From NCBI GenBank assembly GCA_018822105.1, contig JAHJLB010000049.1, positions 34,807 through 98,806 of the forward strand: a DNA stretch of 64,000 bases, in the 5' to 3' direction. Positions 30,430-39,934 of this stretch are shown here, piece by piece. The DNA comes from Pseudomonadota bacterium. GTDB taxonomy: Bacteria > Desulfobacterota > Desulfovibrionia > Desulfovibrionales > Desulfovibrionaceae. The notes under the pieces are model-generated. The model was given only the letters and a program-made list of their open reading frames with translations, made no database searches and had not been told where the DNA came from. The first letter of the stretch is position 1; the number at the start of each line of letters is the position of its first letter. Made by a program: the position numbers and the translations under genes.

Positions 30430-32526
30430 ATGCGACTGACTGTAATGCTTGCGACCCTGGCCCTTGCCCTGACCCTGGCCCTCCCGGCCCTGGCCGAGTC
30501 CCCCCCTGCGGACAACGCCACGAGCGCCCCGCCCGCCAAGGGCACCCGCCTCTCCGAGGTGCTGGTGACGGCCACACGCCACGAGGCCAGGGTGGACACG
30601 GTGCCCAACGCTGTGACGGTCATCACCCGTGAGCAGATCGACAAGATGGTGGCCCCCACCACCATCGACATCCTGAAGGACGCCGCAGGCGTGGAGGTGT
30701 ACAACGCGCGCGGCTTCATAGGCTCCAGCACCTACAACCGCGTCATCATGCGCGGCATGGGCGCCACCCCGGCGCGCATCCTGGTGCTGCTCAACGGCAT
30801 CCCCCAGACCGACGCCCAGCAGCAGACCTTCGAGTGGAGCTTCATCAACCCGCGCGACATCGAGCGCATCGAGGTGGTGCGCGGCCCTGGCTCGGCGCTC
30901 TACGGCGCCCAGGCCATGGGGGGCGTCATCAACATCATCACGCGCACGCCCAAGGAAGAGAAGGCCGAGACCACCCTGGGAGCTTCCTACGGCACTTTCA
31001 ACACCGTGCGCACCGACGCCAGCCACCTGAGAAAGGACGGCAAATGGGGGCTGTACGTCTCCGGCTCGGTCGGAGGCACCGAGGGCTACAGCCCGACGCC
31101 CAAGGACGCGGTGCGTCATTCGAACGGCCAGCCCACCAACAACCTGCCCATACGGCAGCGCAACGAATGGGGCCGCACGCAGGTCTCCTACGACATAGAC
31201 CCCAGCCAGACCCTGACCATGGGCGCAATGTACGGGCATTTCGCCAACCACGGCGGCCTGAACTACATGCCGGAATTTCTGCTTTTCGAGATGTACCGTG
31301 AGACGGGCAACATCAAGTACGCCAAAAGGTTCGCGGGCGGCGAGCTGAACGCCTATCTCTCCGCCGGGTACCAGAGTTCGGGGTACGACTATCAGAGCAC
31401 CGCTGGCGCCACCTACAACAAGGTCAAAAACTACGACTCCGGGGCCATCATGCGCGACTATCTGGCCGGAGTGAACCTGAGCTACGATCTTGGGCTCGGC
31501 AACACCGGCACCCTGGGCATGGACCTGCAGAACCTCGATTATTCCCGTCGCAACGAGTACGTTACCGGTGATCTCAACAAGTCCATGGGCGGCAAGACGA
31601 ACAGCCTCGGTCTCTTTGCCCAGGATGAGCTCAAGCTGTTTGACGGTCGTGTCATCATCGTGCCTGGCATTCGCTGGAACTACTGGGAATCCCATGACGG
31701 CTACACCCAGGACCGGGCCATCGCCGCGCCGGGCAATGGGGTCACCTACTACGACCACAACATCAAGCAGGCCTTCACCAGCCGCATTGCCGTGCGCTAC
31801 AACGCCACCGGTTGGCTGTCCGTGCGCGGGGCCTATGGCGAGGCCTTCCGCACGCCGACCCTGGGCGAGATGTACAACGTCTCCAGCTTGGCCAGCACCA
31901 CGCAAGGTGACCCCAGCCTCATGCCAGAGTACTTGAAATCCAAGGAGATCGGGGTGGACCTGAACCCCTTGGACAACCTGCGCCTGGCGGCCACCTTCTA
32001 CCAGTCCCACGTCTCGAACTACATCGAGCGGACCTTCGTCAGTGCGGGCCCCCCCACGGTGTACAAATACAAAAACGTCAGCGTGGTGGACGTTGCTGGC
32101 ATCGAGACCGAGGCCGAGTACACCTTTTATGAACACTGGAAGGCCCTGGCCAACTATCAGCACACCGACCCCAAGATCATGGTCGGGGCCTACAAGGGCC
32201 AGCGCATCGCCGGAACGCCTCTGTCCGTGACCACCTTGGGATTGGAGTTCAATGACCCTGAGCTGTTCAATGCCCGGGTGGTGAACCGCCGCGTGGGCAA
32301 GATATTCTACGGCACTGACACCACCGGCAACAACAACGGCCCGAACGCCACATTCGGCAAATACGACGTGGTGGACGCCAAGATCGCCAAGGCCTTCTTA
32401 CTGAGCGAGTCGCGCCTGGGGGTGAGCCTGGAGTGCCAGAATCTCTTTGACGTCAAGACCGCTGAAACCAACAGCGCGTGGGGACCGGGCCGGATGATCT
32501 TCTTGCGCACCGACTGGACATTCTAA
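30430..32526 (+). CDS. TonB-dependent outer-membrane receptor
   Basis: 698 aa, ATG 30430 with GGAGG 8 bp upstream. Signal peptide (to about 23), TonB box SEVLVTATR (about 43), plug domain (about 60-170, with IMRGMGATPARILVLLNGIP and IERIEVVRGPGSALYGAQAMGGVINIIT), then a 22-strand-type barrel ending in an aromatic residue (TDWTF). It takes a large ligand across the outer membrane using TonB-ExbBD. Flanked by a BtuFCD/FecBCD-type importer and a CobN-like chelatase gene. A corrinoid or other metal tetrapyrrole is the likely ligand, from context only. Confidence 0.92.
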   Translation: MRLTVMLATLALALTLALPALAESPPADNATSAPPAKGTRLSEVLVTATRHEARVDTVPNAVTVITREQIDKMVAPTTIDILKDAAGVEVYNARGFIGSSTYNRVIMRGMGATPARILVLLNGIPQTDAQQQTFEWSFINPRDIERIEVVRGPGSALYGAQAMGGVINIITRTPKEEKAETTLGASYGTFNTVRTDASHLRKDGKWGLYVSGSVGGTEGYSPTPKDAVRHSNGQPTNNLPIRQRNEWGRTQVSYDIDPSQTLTMGAMYGHFANHGGLNYMPEFLLFEMYRETGNIKYAKRFAGGELNAYLSAGYQSSGYDYQSTAGATYNKVKNYDSGAIMRDYLAGVNLSYDLGLGNTGTLGMDLQNLDYSRRNEYVTGDLNKSMGGKTNSLGLFAQDELKLFDGRVIIVPGIRWNYWESHDGYTQDRAIAAPGNGVTYYDHNIKQAFTSRIAVRYNATGWLSVRGAYGEAFRTPTLGEMYNVSSLASTTQGDPSLMPEYLKSKEIGVDLNPLDNLRLAATFYQSHVSNYIERTFVSAGPPTVYKYKNVSVVDVAGIETEAEYTFYEHWKALANYQHTDPKIMVGAYKGQRIAGTPLSVTTLGLEFNDPELFNARVVNRRVGKIFYGTDTTGNNNGPNATFGKYDVVDAKIAKAFLLSESRLGVSLECQNLFDVKTAETNSAWGPGRMIFLRTDWTF

Positions 32527-32544
32527 CCCTTTAGGAGTCCCTCC

Positions 32545-35500
32545 ATGAAGATCACCGCCCTTGTATGGAACAGCCACGCCGAAGCCTTGGCGCGTGCTGC
32601 CGAGGCCTTACCCTGGCTGACCTTGCGCCTGTATCCGGCCAAGACTTTGGAGCAGCACCCCGAAAAGCAGGCCCAGGTGCTGGAGGATATGTGCTCGTCC
32701 CAGGCCGTGTTTCTGTACCGCGCCGCCGAGGACTTCTGGGAGGAACTGGAGCCGGAAATTCGAGCCATCGGTCAGACAGTGCCCGTGGTCTGCCTGAGCT
32801 ACGACCCCTCGCTCTGGGGACTCTCTACGGCGAGGGCCGAGGTGGTGCAGAACGCCCACCGGGCCATGACCTATGGCGGCACCCAGAACGTGGTGAACAT
32901 GCTCAAGGCCTTGACGCGCGAATTCGGCGGACCGGAATATGCGGAATTGGATGCGCCGGAGCCCCAGCCCGTACCCTGGGAGGGCCTGTGGCACCCGGCC
33001 ATGCCAAAGTCGGACGGATCGGCCCGGCACTTTGCCACCCTGGCCGAGTATCTGGCCTGGCACGAGGGCCACGCCGAGGCCAAGGGCCTGGCCGCTGCCC
33101 CCTGGGTGGGGCTCATCGTGGGCCGCCACTTCTGGGTCAACGAGACCCTGGAGGTGGAGGAGCGGCTCATCGCCGATCTGGAGGGCCTGGGCCTGCGTGT
33201 GCTGCCCATCTTTTCCAACACCATCAAGGACGACGGGCTCGGCAACAAGGGCGCGCTGAACTGGCTGCGCGAGGTCTTCCTCGACCCCGCCGCGCCCAAA
33301 CTCTCCGCCGTGGTCAAGCTGGTGAGCTTCTTCCTGGGCCACACCCGCAGCGCGGAAGGCGCCCAGGAGAATGCCGCAGCCTCGGGCGTGGCGGCGCTGA
33401 CAGAACTCGGCGTGCCGGTGTTCCAGCCCGTGTTCTCCTCCTCCAAGTCCGTGCAGGAGTGGGAGGCCGACCCCCAGGGCCTTGGCTCCGAGGTGTCCTG
33501 GTCCGTGGCCATGCCTGAATTCGAGGGCGTCATCGAGCCCATCTACCTCGGCGGCGGCACCAAATACGAGAGCGCGGCCACCGGGGCCACCATGGAGCGC
33601 CGCACCGTGGTGCCGGAGCGCAGCAACCACTTGGCCCGGCGCGTGGCGGCCTACATCCGCATGGGACAAAAGCCCGTGGCCGAGCGGAAGGTCGCCTTCA
33701 TCCTGCATAACGACCCCTGCGCCTCGGTGGAGGCCAGCGTTGGCGGCGCGGCCAAGCTGGACAGCCTGGAAAGCGTGGCGCGCATCCTGGCGGCCATGAA
33801 GGCCCAGGGCTACAGCGTCGAGCCGCCCGCGACCGGCGCGGCACTCATTGAAACCATCATGGGCCGCAAGGCCATAAGCGAGTTTCGCTGGACCACGGTG
33901 GACGAGATCGTCAAGAAGGGCGGTGCGCTGACCCTGTTGCCGCTCACGACCTACCTCGGCTGGTGGGGGCAATACCCGGAGAAGGTGCGCACGCGCATCG
34001 CCGCAGCCTGGGGCAATCCGCCGGGCCAGGAAGTGAACGGCGTGCCCCCGGCCATGATCTTTGAGGGCAAGATCGTCATCACCGGCGTGACCTACGGCAA
34101 CGCGGCCATCTGCGTGCAGCCCAAGCGCGGCTGCGCTGGCCCGCGCTGCGACGGCCGAGTCTGCAAAATTCTCCATGACCCGGACATCCCGCCACCACAC
34201 CAGTATCTCGCCACCTACCGCTGGCTGCAAGAAGGCCCTGAAGAAGGATTCGGCGCGGATGTGTTGGTCCACGTTGGCACCCACGGCAACATGGAGTTCC
34301 TGCCCGGCAAGAGTGTGGGCTTGTCCGCCTCCTGCCTGCCGGACCTGGCCCTGCACGAGGTGCCGCACCTGTACATCTACAACGCCGACAACCCTCCCGA
34401 GGGCACCATCGCCAAGCGCCGCAGCTACGCTGCGCTGGTGGACCACATGACCACGGCCATGACCCACACCGAACTCTACGAGGAGCTCGACGAGTTGGGC
34501 CGCCACCTGGCTGAGTACGAGCAGGCCAAGGCAGCGGACAAGACCCGCGCGCACATGCTGGAGCATCTCATCCGCGACCTGGCGGAAAAGGCCAACCTGC
34601 TCGGGTCCATCAAGGGCGCAGGGGGCAAGGGCGCGGCGGACATGGGCTTCGACCAACTCACCACGGCCCTGCACGAGGCCCTGGGGCTCATCCGAGGCAC
34701 ACAGCACGACGACGGCATGCATGTATTCGGTGAACTGTCCGAGGGTGAGCGCCGCCACGCCTTCCTCTGGTCCATCCTGCGCTATGACGTGGACGACGAG
34801 CATTCCTTGCGCAAAACCCTGTGCCGCATGATGGACCTGGACCTGGGCGCGCTCTTGGCCGAGCCGGGTGCCATCCACCCACGCTGGCGGGCCAGCCATT
34901 CCGAACTGCTGGCGGACGTGGAGCGCCTGGGCCGCGAGGCCTGCGGGGCTGCGCTCACCTGCGCCGACAACGAGGAGGGTGCCGCCGCCTTCGAGCAGGC
35001 CGTGCTTGCCCTTGTGGGCGAACGGCTCGTGGACGCCTCCCACACCATCTGCCTGCCTGCGTTGCTGCGCCGCATCCTGGACGTGAACGCCCGTGTGGAG
35101 GAGTCCAAGGAGATCGATACGCTGCTGCACGGGTTCGGCGGCGGTTACATCCAGCCCGGACCGTCCGGCATCATCACCAGAGGACGCGAGGACATCCTGC
35201 CCACGGGCCGCAACTTCTACTCGCTCGACCCTAGGCGCGTGCCCACCCGCGCCGCGCACATGGTGGGCATGCGCCTGGCCGACGCCATCATCGCCAAGCA
35301 TGTGCGCGAGGAGGGCCGCGTGCCCGAGAACGTGGCCATGTTCTGGATGTGCAACGACATGATGTGGGCCGACGGCGAGGGCATGGCCCAGATATTCCAT
35401 CTCATCGGCGTGCGCCCGAAGTGGAACGGCAATGGCCATGTGACAGGCTTTGAGGTCATTGCTGTCGCCGAATTGGGCCGCCCGCGCGTGGACGTGACCA

Positions 35501-36513
35501 TCCGCGTTTCGGGGCTGTTGCGCGACAGCTTCCCGGAGAACATGGCCCTGGTGGACGAGGCCATCCACCATGTGGCCGGGCTCGACGAATCTGACGACGA
35601 CAACTACGTGCGCAAGCACGCCAGGGAAACGTTCAGCAAGCTGACCGACGCCCATGAAGACGGCGAAGCCGGGTGGAGGAAGTCCACCCTGCGGCTGTTC
35701 TCGGCCAAGCCCGGGACCTACCAGCCCGGGGTCAATCTGGCGGTCTACGCTTCGGCCTGGAAGACCGAAGCCGACCTGGCGGATATCTTCGTCTACTGGA
35801 ACTCCTACGCCTATGGCCGGGACATCTTCGGCGAACACCGGCCCCGGCAACTGGAGGCCGCGTTGTCCACCGTGGACGTGAGCTACAACAAGGTCGTCTC
35901 TGACGAGCACGACCTGTTCAACTGTTGCGGCTACTACGGCACCCACGGCGGCATGATGGCGGCGGCCCGGCAGTTCGGGGACGGCGAGGTCAAGGGCTAC
36001 TACGGCGACACACGCGAGCCCAGCCGCGTGGAGGTGCGCGACCTGGCCGACGAGATCCGCCGTGTGGTGCGCACCCGCCTTTTGAACCCCGCCTGGATCG
36101 AGGGCATGAAACGCCACGGCTACAAGGGCGCGGGCGACATCAGCAAGCGCGTGGGCCGGGTCTATGGGTGGGAGGCCACCACCCGCGAGGTGGACGACTG
36201 GATCTTCGACGACATCGCCAAGACCTTTGTCATGGACGACGAGAACCGCGAATTCTTCCGCCAGCACAACCCCTGGGCGCTTGAAGAGATCGGCAGGCGG
36301 CTCCTCGAAGCCCAGACGCGTGGCCTGTGGCAGGCCGACCCCGAGGTGCTGGAAGCCCTCAAGGAGTCCTACCTGGAGATGGAGGGCTGGCTGGAGGAGG
36401 ACATGGGCGAGGTCACGGGTGACTTCCAGGGCGGCAGCGTGGACATCATGCGGCCCGAGGACGTGGAGCAGTGGCAGGAGATGATGCGGGCCATGAAAGA
36501 CAAGTCTGCCTAA
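32545..36513 (+). CDS. cobN: CobN-like large chelatase subunit
   Basis: 1322 aa, ATG 32545 with AGGAG 8 bp upstream; full length for CobN/ChlH proteins. Recognisable segments: CVQPKRGCAGPRCDGRVCKILHDP region (about 530), HVGTHGNMEFLPGKSVGLS (about 575, the class I chelatase active-site region with conserved His), and late YNKVVSDEHDLFNCCGYYGTHGG (about 1115). CobN inserts cobalt into hydrogenobyrinate a,c-diamide with ATP-driven partners; HmuS-type homologues in TonB operons are linked to heme use. Here the partners are the ChlI/ChlD-like genes that follow, not CobS/CobT. Whether it inserts or removes metal is open. Confidence 0.9.
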   Translation: MKITALVWNSHAEALARAAEALPWLTLRLYPAKTLEQHPEKQAQVLEDMCSSQAVFLYRAAEDFWEELEPEIRAIGQTVPVVCLSYDPSLWGLSTARAEVVQNAHRAMTYGGTQNVVNMLKALTREFGGPEYAELDAPEPQPVPWEGLWHPAMPKSDGSARHFATLAEYLAWHEGHAEAKGLAAAPWVGLIVGRHFWVNETLEVEERLIADLEGLGLRVLPIFSNTIKDDGLGNKGALNWLREVFLDPAAPKLSAVVKLVSFFLGHTRSAEGAQENAAASGVAALTELGVPVFQPVFSSSKSVQEWEADPQGLGSEVSWSVAMPEFEGVIEPIYLGGGTKYESAATGATMERRTVVPERSNHLARRVAAYIRMGQKPVAERKVAFILHNDPCASVEASVGGAAKLDSLESVARILAAMKAQGYSVEPPATGAALIETIMGRKAISEFRWTTVDEIVKKGGALTLLPLTTYLGWWGQYPEKVRTRIAAAWGNPPGQEVNGVPPAMIFEGKIVITGVTYGNAAICVQPKRGCAGPRCDGRVCKILHDPDIPPPHQYLATYRWLQEGPEEGFGADVLVHVGTHGNMEFLPGKSVGLSASCLPDLALHEVPHLYIYNADNPPEGTIAKRRSYAALVDHMTTAMTHTELYEELDELGRHLAEYEQAKAADKTRAHMLEHLIRDLAEKANLLGSIKGAGGKGAADMGFDQLTTALHEALGLIRGTQHDDGMHVFGELSEGERRHAFLWSILRYDVDDEHSLRKTLCRMMDLDLGALLAEPGAIHPRWRASHSELLADVERLGREACGAALTCADNEEGAAAFEQAVLALVGERLVDASHTICLPALLRRILDVNARVEESKEIDTLLHGFGGGYIQPGPSGIITRGREDILPTGRNFYSLDPRRVPTRAAHMVGMRLADAIIAKHVREEGRVPENVAMFWMCNDMMWADGEGMAQIFHLIGVRPKWNGNGHVTGFEVIAVAELGRPRVDVTIRVSGLLRDSFPENMALVDEAIHHVAGLDESDDDNYVRKHARETFSKLTDAHEDGEAGWRKSTLRLFSAKPGTYQPGVNLAVYASAWKTEADLADIFVYWNSYAYGRDIFGEHRPRQLEAALSTVDVSYNKVVSDEHDLFNCCGYYGTHGGMMAAARQFGDGEVKGYYGDTREPSRVEVRDLADEIRRVVRTRLLNPAWIEGMKRHGYKGAGDISKRVGRVYGWEATTREVDDWIFDDIAKTFVMDDENREFFRQHNPWALEEIGRRLLEAQTRGLWQADPEVLEALKESYLEMEGWLEEDMGEVTGDFQGGSVDIMRPEDVEQWQEMMRAMKDKSA

Positions 36514-36532
36514 ACATACGGAGCGTGAGACC

Positions 36533-37579
36533 TTGAAGAACCATACCTTCGCCTATCCCTTCTCGGCCATCGTTGGCCAGGACCTCATGAAGGAGGCCCT
36601 GCTGCTCAACGTGGTGAACCCCAGGCTCGGCGGCGTGCTCATCCGTGGCGAAAAGGGCACGGCCAAGTCAACGGCGGTGCGCGCCCTGGCCAGCCTGCTG
36701 CCGGAAATCGACGTGGCCGAGGGCTGCCCCTTTGCCTGCAAGCCCGGCCCCACAAACGGGAACGATTCCGATTTCTGTGTCGACTGCGCCGTAAAAGCCG
36801 AGGCAGGAACGCTCGCCACGGCCCGCCGTCGCACCCGCGTGGTGGATCTGCCCGTGGGCGCCACCGAGGACCGCGTGCTCGGCACACTCGATCTGGAAGC
36901 GGCCATCAAGAAGGGCGAGAAGACCTTTGAGCCGGGCATCCTGGCCGAGGCCCACCGGGGCATCCTCTACGTGGACGAGGTGAACCTGCTCGACGACCAC
37001 ATCGTGGACGTGCTGCTGGACGCCGCTGCCATGGGAGTCAACACCGTGGAGCGCGAGGGCGTCAGCTTCAGCCACCCGGCGCGCTTTGTGCTCGTGGGAA
37101 CCATGAACCCCGAGGAGGGCGAGTTGCGGCCCCAGTTGCTCGACCGCTTCGGCCTGTGTGTGCAGGTGGAGGGCATCCTGGACATCGACAGCCGTGTGGA
37201 GGTGGTGAAGCGCCGCATGGCCTTTGAGGATAACCCTGAGGACTTCGCGCGCATCTGGGCCAAAGAGGAGCAGGCCGTGGCAAGCCGCGTGGAGCGCGCT
37301 CGTGCACTGCTGCCTCGCGTAGGATTCCCGGACGAGCTCCTGCGCCTCGTGGCCCAGATCGCCGTGGACATGGGCGTGGACGGCCACCGGGCCGACCTGG
37401 TCATGATGAAGACCGCCAAGACCATGGCCGCGCTCGACGGACGGGACATTGCCACGCGTGAGGACGTGGGCCTGGCCGCCGAACTGGCCCTGCCTCACCG
37501 CATGCGCAAGAAGCCCTTCCAGGACATCGGCCTGGCTCAGGGAGCGGTGGCGGGCAGCATGGAGAAGGCCCTTGCCTAA
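36533..37579 (+). CDS. ChlI/BchI-like AAA+ chelatase subunit
   Basis: 348 aa from TTG 36533 (GGAG 9 bp upstream; no ATG fits the conserved N-terminus YPFSAIVGQ). AAA+ motor with Walker A GEKGTAKST, Walker B GILYVDEVNLL, and GTMNPEEGELRPQLLDRFG. A Cys-bearing insertion after the Walker A region (CPFACKPGP ... FCVDCAV) looks like a small metal- or zinc-binding loop. Magnesium-chelatase I subunits form hexamers that drive the large subunit. It sits 19 bp after cobN and overlaps the next gene by 8 bp. Confidence 0.9.
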   Translation: MKNHTFAYPFSAIVGQDLMKEALLLNVVNPRLGGVLIRGEKGTAKSTAVRALASLLPEIDVAEGCPFACKPGPTNGNDSDFCVDCAVKAEAGTLATARRRTRVVDLPVGATEDRVLGTLDLEAAIKKGEKTFEPGILAEAHRGILYVDEVNLLDDHIVDVLLDAAAMGVNTVEREGVSFSHPARFVLVGTMNPEEGELRPQLLDRFGLCVQVEGILDIDSRVEVVKRRMAFEDNPEDFARIWAKEEQAVASRVERARALLPRVGFPDELLRLVAQIAVDMGVDGHRADLVMMKTAKTMAALDGRDIATREDVGLAAELALPHRMRKKPFQDIGLAQGAVAGSMEKALA

Positions 37580-39674
37580 TAGCCAGGCCGCACGAAGCTC
37601 GGTCTACCCCTTCAGCGCGCTGGTCGGCCAGGAACGGCTCAAGCGCGCGCTTATGGCCTGCGCCGTGTGTCCGCAGATCGGCGGGGTGCTGGTGCGCGGG
37701 CAGAAGGGTACGGCCAAGTCCACGGCAGTGCGGGCGCTGGCCGCGCTCCTGCCGCACATCGAGGTGGTGCGCGCCTGCCCGTTTTCCTGCGGCCCCGGCG
37801 GGTCGCTCTGCCCGGACTGCTCGGCCCGGTCGAGTGGACTCGCCAGGGGCGAGACCTTGCCCACGGACTGGCGGCCCGCTCGGCTGGTGGACCTGCCGCT
37901 CGGCGCCACCGAGGACCGCGTCACCGGGAGCCTGGACCTGGAGGCAGCCATCCGCTTTGGCCGCAAGGCCCTGGAGCCAGGCCTGCTCGCCCGCGCGCAC
38001 CGTGGCATCCTGTACGTGGACGAGGTGAACCTGCTGTCCGACCATCTGGTGGACATCCTGCTCGACGCCGCCAGCCTGGGGGTGAACATCGTCGAGCGCG
38101 AGGGCATCAGCTTCCGCCACCCGGCGGAGGTGATCCTGGTCGGCACCATGAACCCGGAGGAAGGCGAACTCCGGCCGCAGTTGCTCGACCGCTTCGGCCT
38201 GTGCGTGGAGATGGCCGCGCCCGAAGACATCGACCTGCGTTGCGAGGTGCTGCGCCGTCGCGAGGCCTTCGACTCTGACCCTTCAGAATTTCTGGCCCAG
38301 TGGATCGAGACGGAGCGCCAGACTGCGCGCGCCCTCGTGGAGGCCCGCCGCGCCCTGCCCCTGGTGCGCATGCCTGCTCCGCTCATGGCCAAGTCCTCGG
38401 AATTGTGCGTGGAGGCCTGCGTGGCCGGGCACCGGGCGGACCTGACTCTGCGCCGCACGGCCCGCGCCCTGGCCGCCCTTGCGCAACGGGAAGATGTGCG
38501 CCAGTCCGATCTGGACGAGGCTGCGGAACTAGTGCTGCTGCACCGCCGCCGCATGCCGCCGCCACCCGCGCCGCCCGAACAGGAGCCACAAGAGGAGCAG
38601 AAGCCGGAAGAGCATGAGCACGAGCACGAGCATCAGAATCAACCGGAACAGGAGCAGCAGCCGGAGCCCCAGGACGGGCAGCAGCCCCAGCAGCAACAGG
38701 CCGAGGCCCGGGCCAGCGAAGACGAGGGAGAGCTGGAGCAGTCGCCGGAAAGTAACGAAACGGATGAGGCCGACGCCGAAAACCAGGGTCGTCCGCTGGC
38801 CCTGGAGACCATCTTTCCAGTGGGAGCAGCCTTCCGGGTCAAGCCCATCGTGTACAAGAAGGACCGCGTGGTGCGCACAGGCTCGGGCCGCCGCACGCGC
38901 TCACGCACCAGCCAAAAGTCCGGCCGCTACGTCAAGGCCCGCCAGAACCCCGCCCCTACGGATCTGGCCCTGGACGCCACCCTGCGTGCTGCAGCCCCGC
39001 ACCAGCGCAGTCGCAGAGAACTGCCGCAGCCGGGCGAGATGGCGGTCCTGGTGCAGCGCTCAGACCTGCGCCAGCGCGTGCGCGAGAAGCGCATGGGCCA
39101 CTTCATCATCTTCGTGGTGGACGCCAGCGGCAGCATGGGCGCAGGACAGCGCATGGTGGAGACCAAGGGCGCGGTGCTCTCGCTCCTGCTCGACGCCTAC
39201 CAGAAGCGCGACAAGGTGGGGCTCATCGCCTTCCGAGGCCAGGGTGCCTCGGTGCTCCTGCCACCCACCAGCAGTGTGGACTTGGCCTACCGGCTACTCG
39301 AAGACCTGCCCACGGGCGGCAAGACGCCGTTGGTGCATGGCCTGTCGCTGGGGCACGAACTGCTCCTGCAACAGTTGCGGCGTGACCCGACGAGCTTTCC
39401 GGTGCTGGTGGTCATCTCTGACGGCAAGGCCAACGTGAGCCTGGCTGGCGGCAAGCCCCTGGCCGAGGCGCGGCTGGCGGCCCGGGCCATAGCCGACGAC
39501 GGGCGCATCCGCACGCTGGTGGTGGACGTGGAAAAGGCCGGGCTCATACGTTTCGGCCTGGCCCAGGCCCTGGCCGCAGAAATGGGTGCGCAGTATTTCC
39601 GCATCGAGGACTTGCGAGCCCGTGACCTGGTGGACGTGCTGCGCCGCGAGGTGCTGGAGGGCACCCCGCGCTGA
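37572..39674 (+). CDS. ChlD/BchD-like chelatase subunit (AAA+ - acidic/His-rich linker - VWA)
   Basis: 700 aa from TTG 37572 (GGAG 7 bp upstream, overlapping the preceding stop). The N-terminal AAA+ domain keeps an intact Walker A (GQKGTAKST, about 43) and Walker B (GILYVDEVNLL), plus the Cys-containing loop (CPFSCGPGGSLCPDCSA). Residues about 329-418 are a Pro/Glu/Gln-rich linker including an EHEHEHEH run. The C-terminal von Willebrand A domain has the MIDAS motif DASGS (Asp about 517) and TPLVHGLSLG. It bridges the I motor and the CobN-like subunit. The alternating Glu-His run could bind cobalt or nickel (inference). Confidence 0.9.
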   Translation: MPNSQAARSSVYPFSALVGQERLKRALMACAVCPQIGGVLVRGQKGTAKSTAVRALAALLPHIEVVRACPFSCGPGGSLCPDCSARSSGLARGETLPTDWRPARLVDLPLGATEDRVTGSLDLEAAIRFGRKALEPGLLARAHRGILYVDEVNLLSDHLVDILLDAASLGVNIVEREGISFRHPAEVILVGTMNPEEGELRPQLLDRFGLCVEMAAPEDIDLRCEVLRRREAFDSDPSEFLAQWIETERQTARALVEARRALPLVRMPAPLMAKSSELCVEACVAGHRADLTLRRTARALAALAQREDVRQSDLDEAAELVLLHRRRMPPPPAPPEQEPQEEQKPEEHEHEHEHQNQPEQEQQPEPQDGQQPQQQQAEARASEDEGELEQSPESNETDEADAENQGRPLALETIFPVGAAFRVKPIVYKKDRVVRTGSGRRTRSRTSQKSGRYVKARQNPAPTDLALDATLRAAAPHQRSRRELPQPGEMAVLVQRSDLRQRVREKRMGHFIIFVVDASGSMGAGQRMVETKGAVLSLLLDAYQKRDKVGLIAFRGQGASVLLPPTSSVDLAYRLLEDLPTGGKTPLVHGLSLGHELLLQQLRRDPTSFPVLVVISDGKANVSLAGGKPLAEARLAARAIADDGRIRTLVVDVEKAGLIRFGLAQALAAEMGAQYFRIEDLRARDLVDVLRREVLEGTPR

Positions 39675-39690
39675 ACAGCTAATGCGACCG

Positions 39691-39849
39691 CTAGTGGCTG
39701 TGCTCGTGCTTCTCCGCCTCGTGCCCCGGATGCGCATGGTCGTGCGGCCCGTGCTCAGGCGCGTGGTCGTGACCGCTCGCGTCTGGCAAGACAGCATCCG
39801 CGCGACCTCTTTCCTTCGAGCTGCAACGGCGGCAGTTCTCGCTACAATT
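39691..39849 (-). pseudogene. Short Cys/His-rich reading frame, possibly broken by an in-frame TAG
   Basis: 52 codons ending at 39691 encode a CxxxCxxC-type start (NCSENCRRC) and a His-rich tail (GHDHAPEHGPHDHAHPGHE, then KHEHSH). This is typical of nickel/cobalt/zinc-binding proteins and unlikely to arise by chance. A TAG at 39850-39852 interrupts the same frame, which stays open further right (KKETFRLESYTALE). No start codon with a ribosome-binding site precedes the Cys cluster. It may be a decayed metallochaperone gene or have an unusual start. Convergent with the chlD-like gene. Confidence 0.4.
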
Positions 39850-39934
39850 CTACTCCAGGGCAGTGTAGGATTCTAGCCTGAACGTTTCCTTCTTTCCTTT
39901 TCCCTGGGCATGAGAAAGGTGCAGGCGGCCATTA

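Noticed and set aside
39691..39900. Firm call of pyrrolysine (TAG recoding) in the Cys/His-rich frame
   Set aside because: No pyl genes in the window, no start codon and no homologue known; a simple nonsense mutation or different start is more economical.
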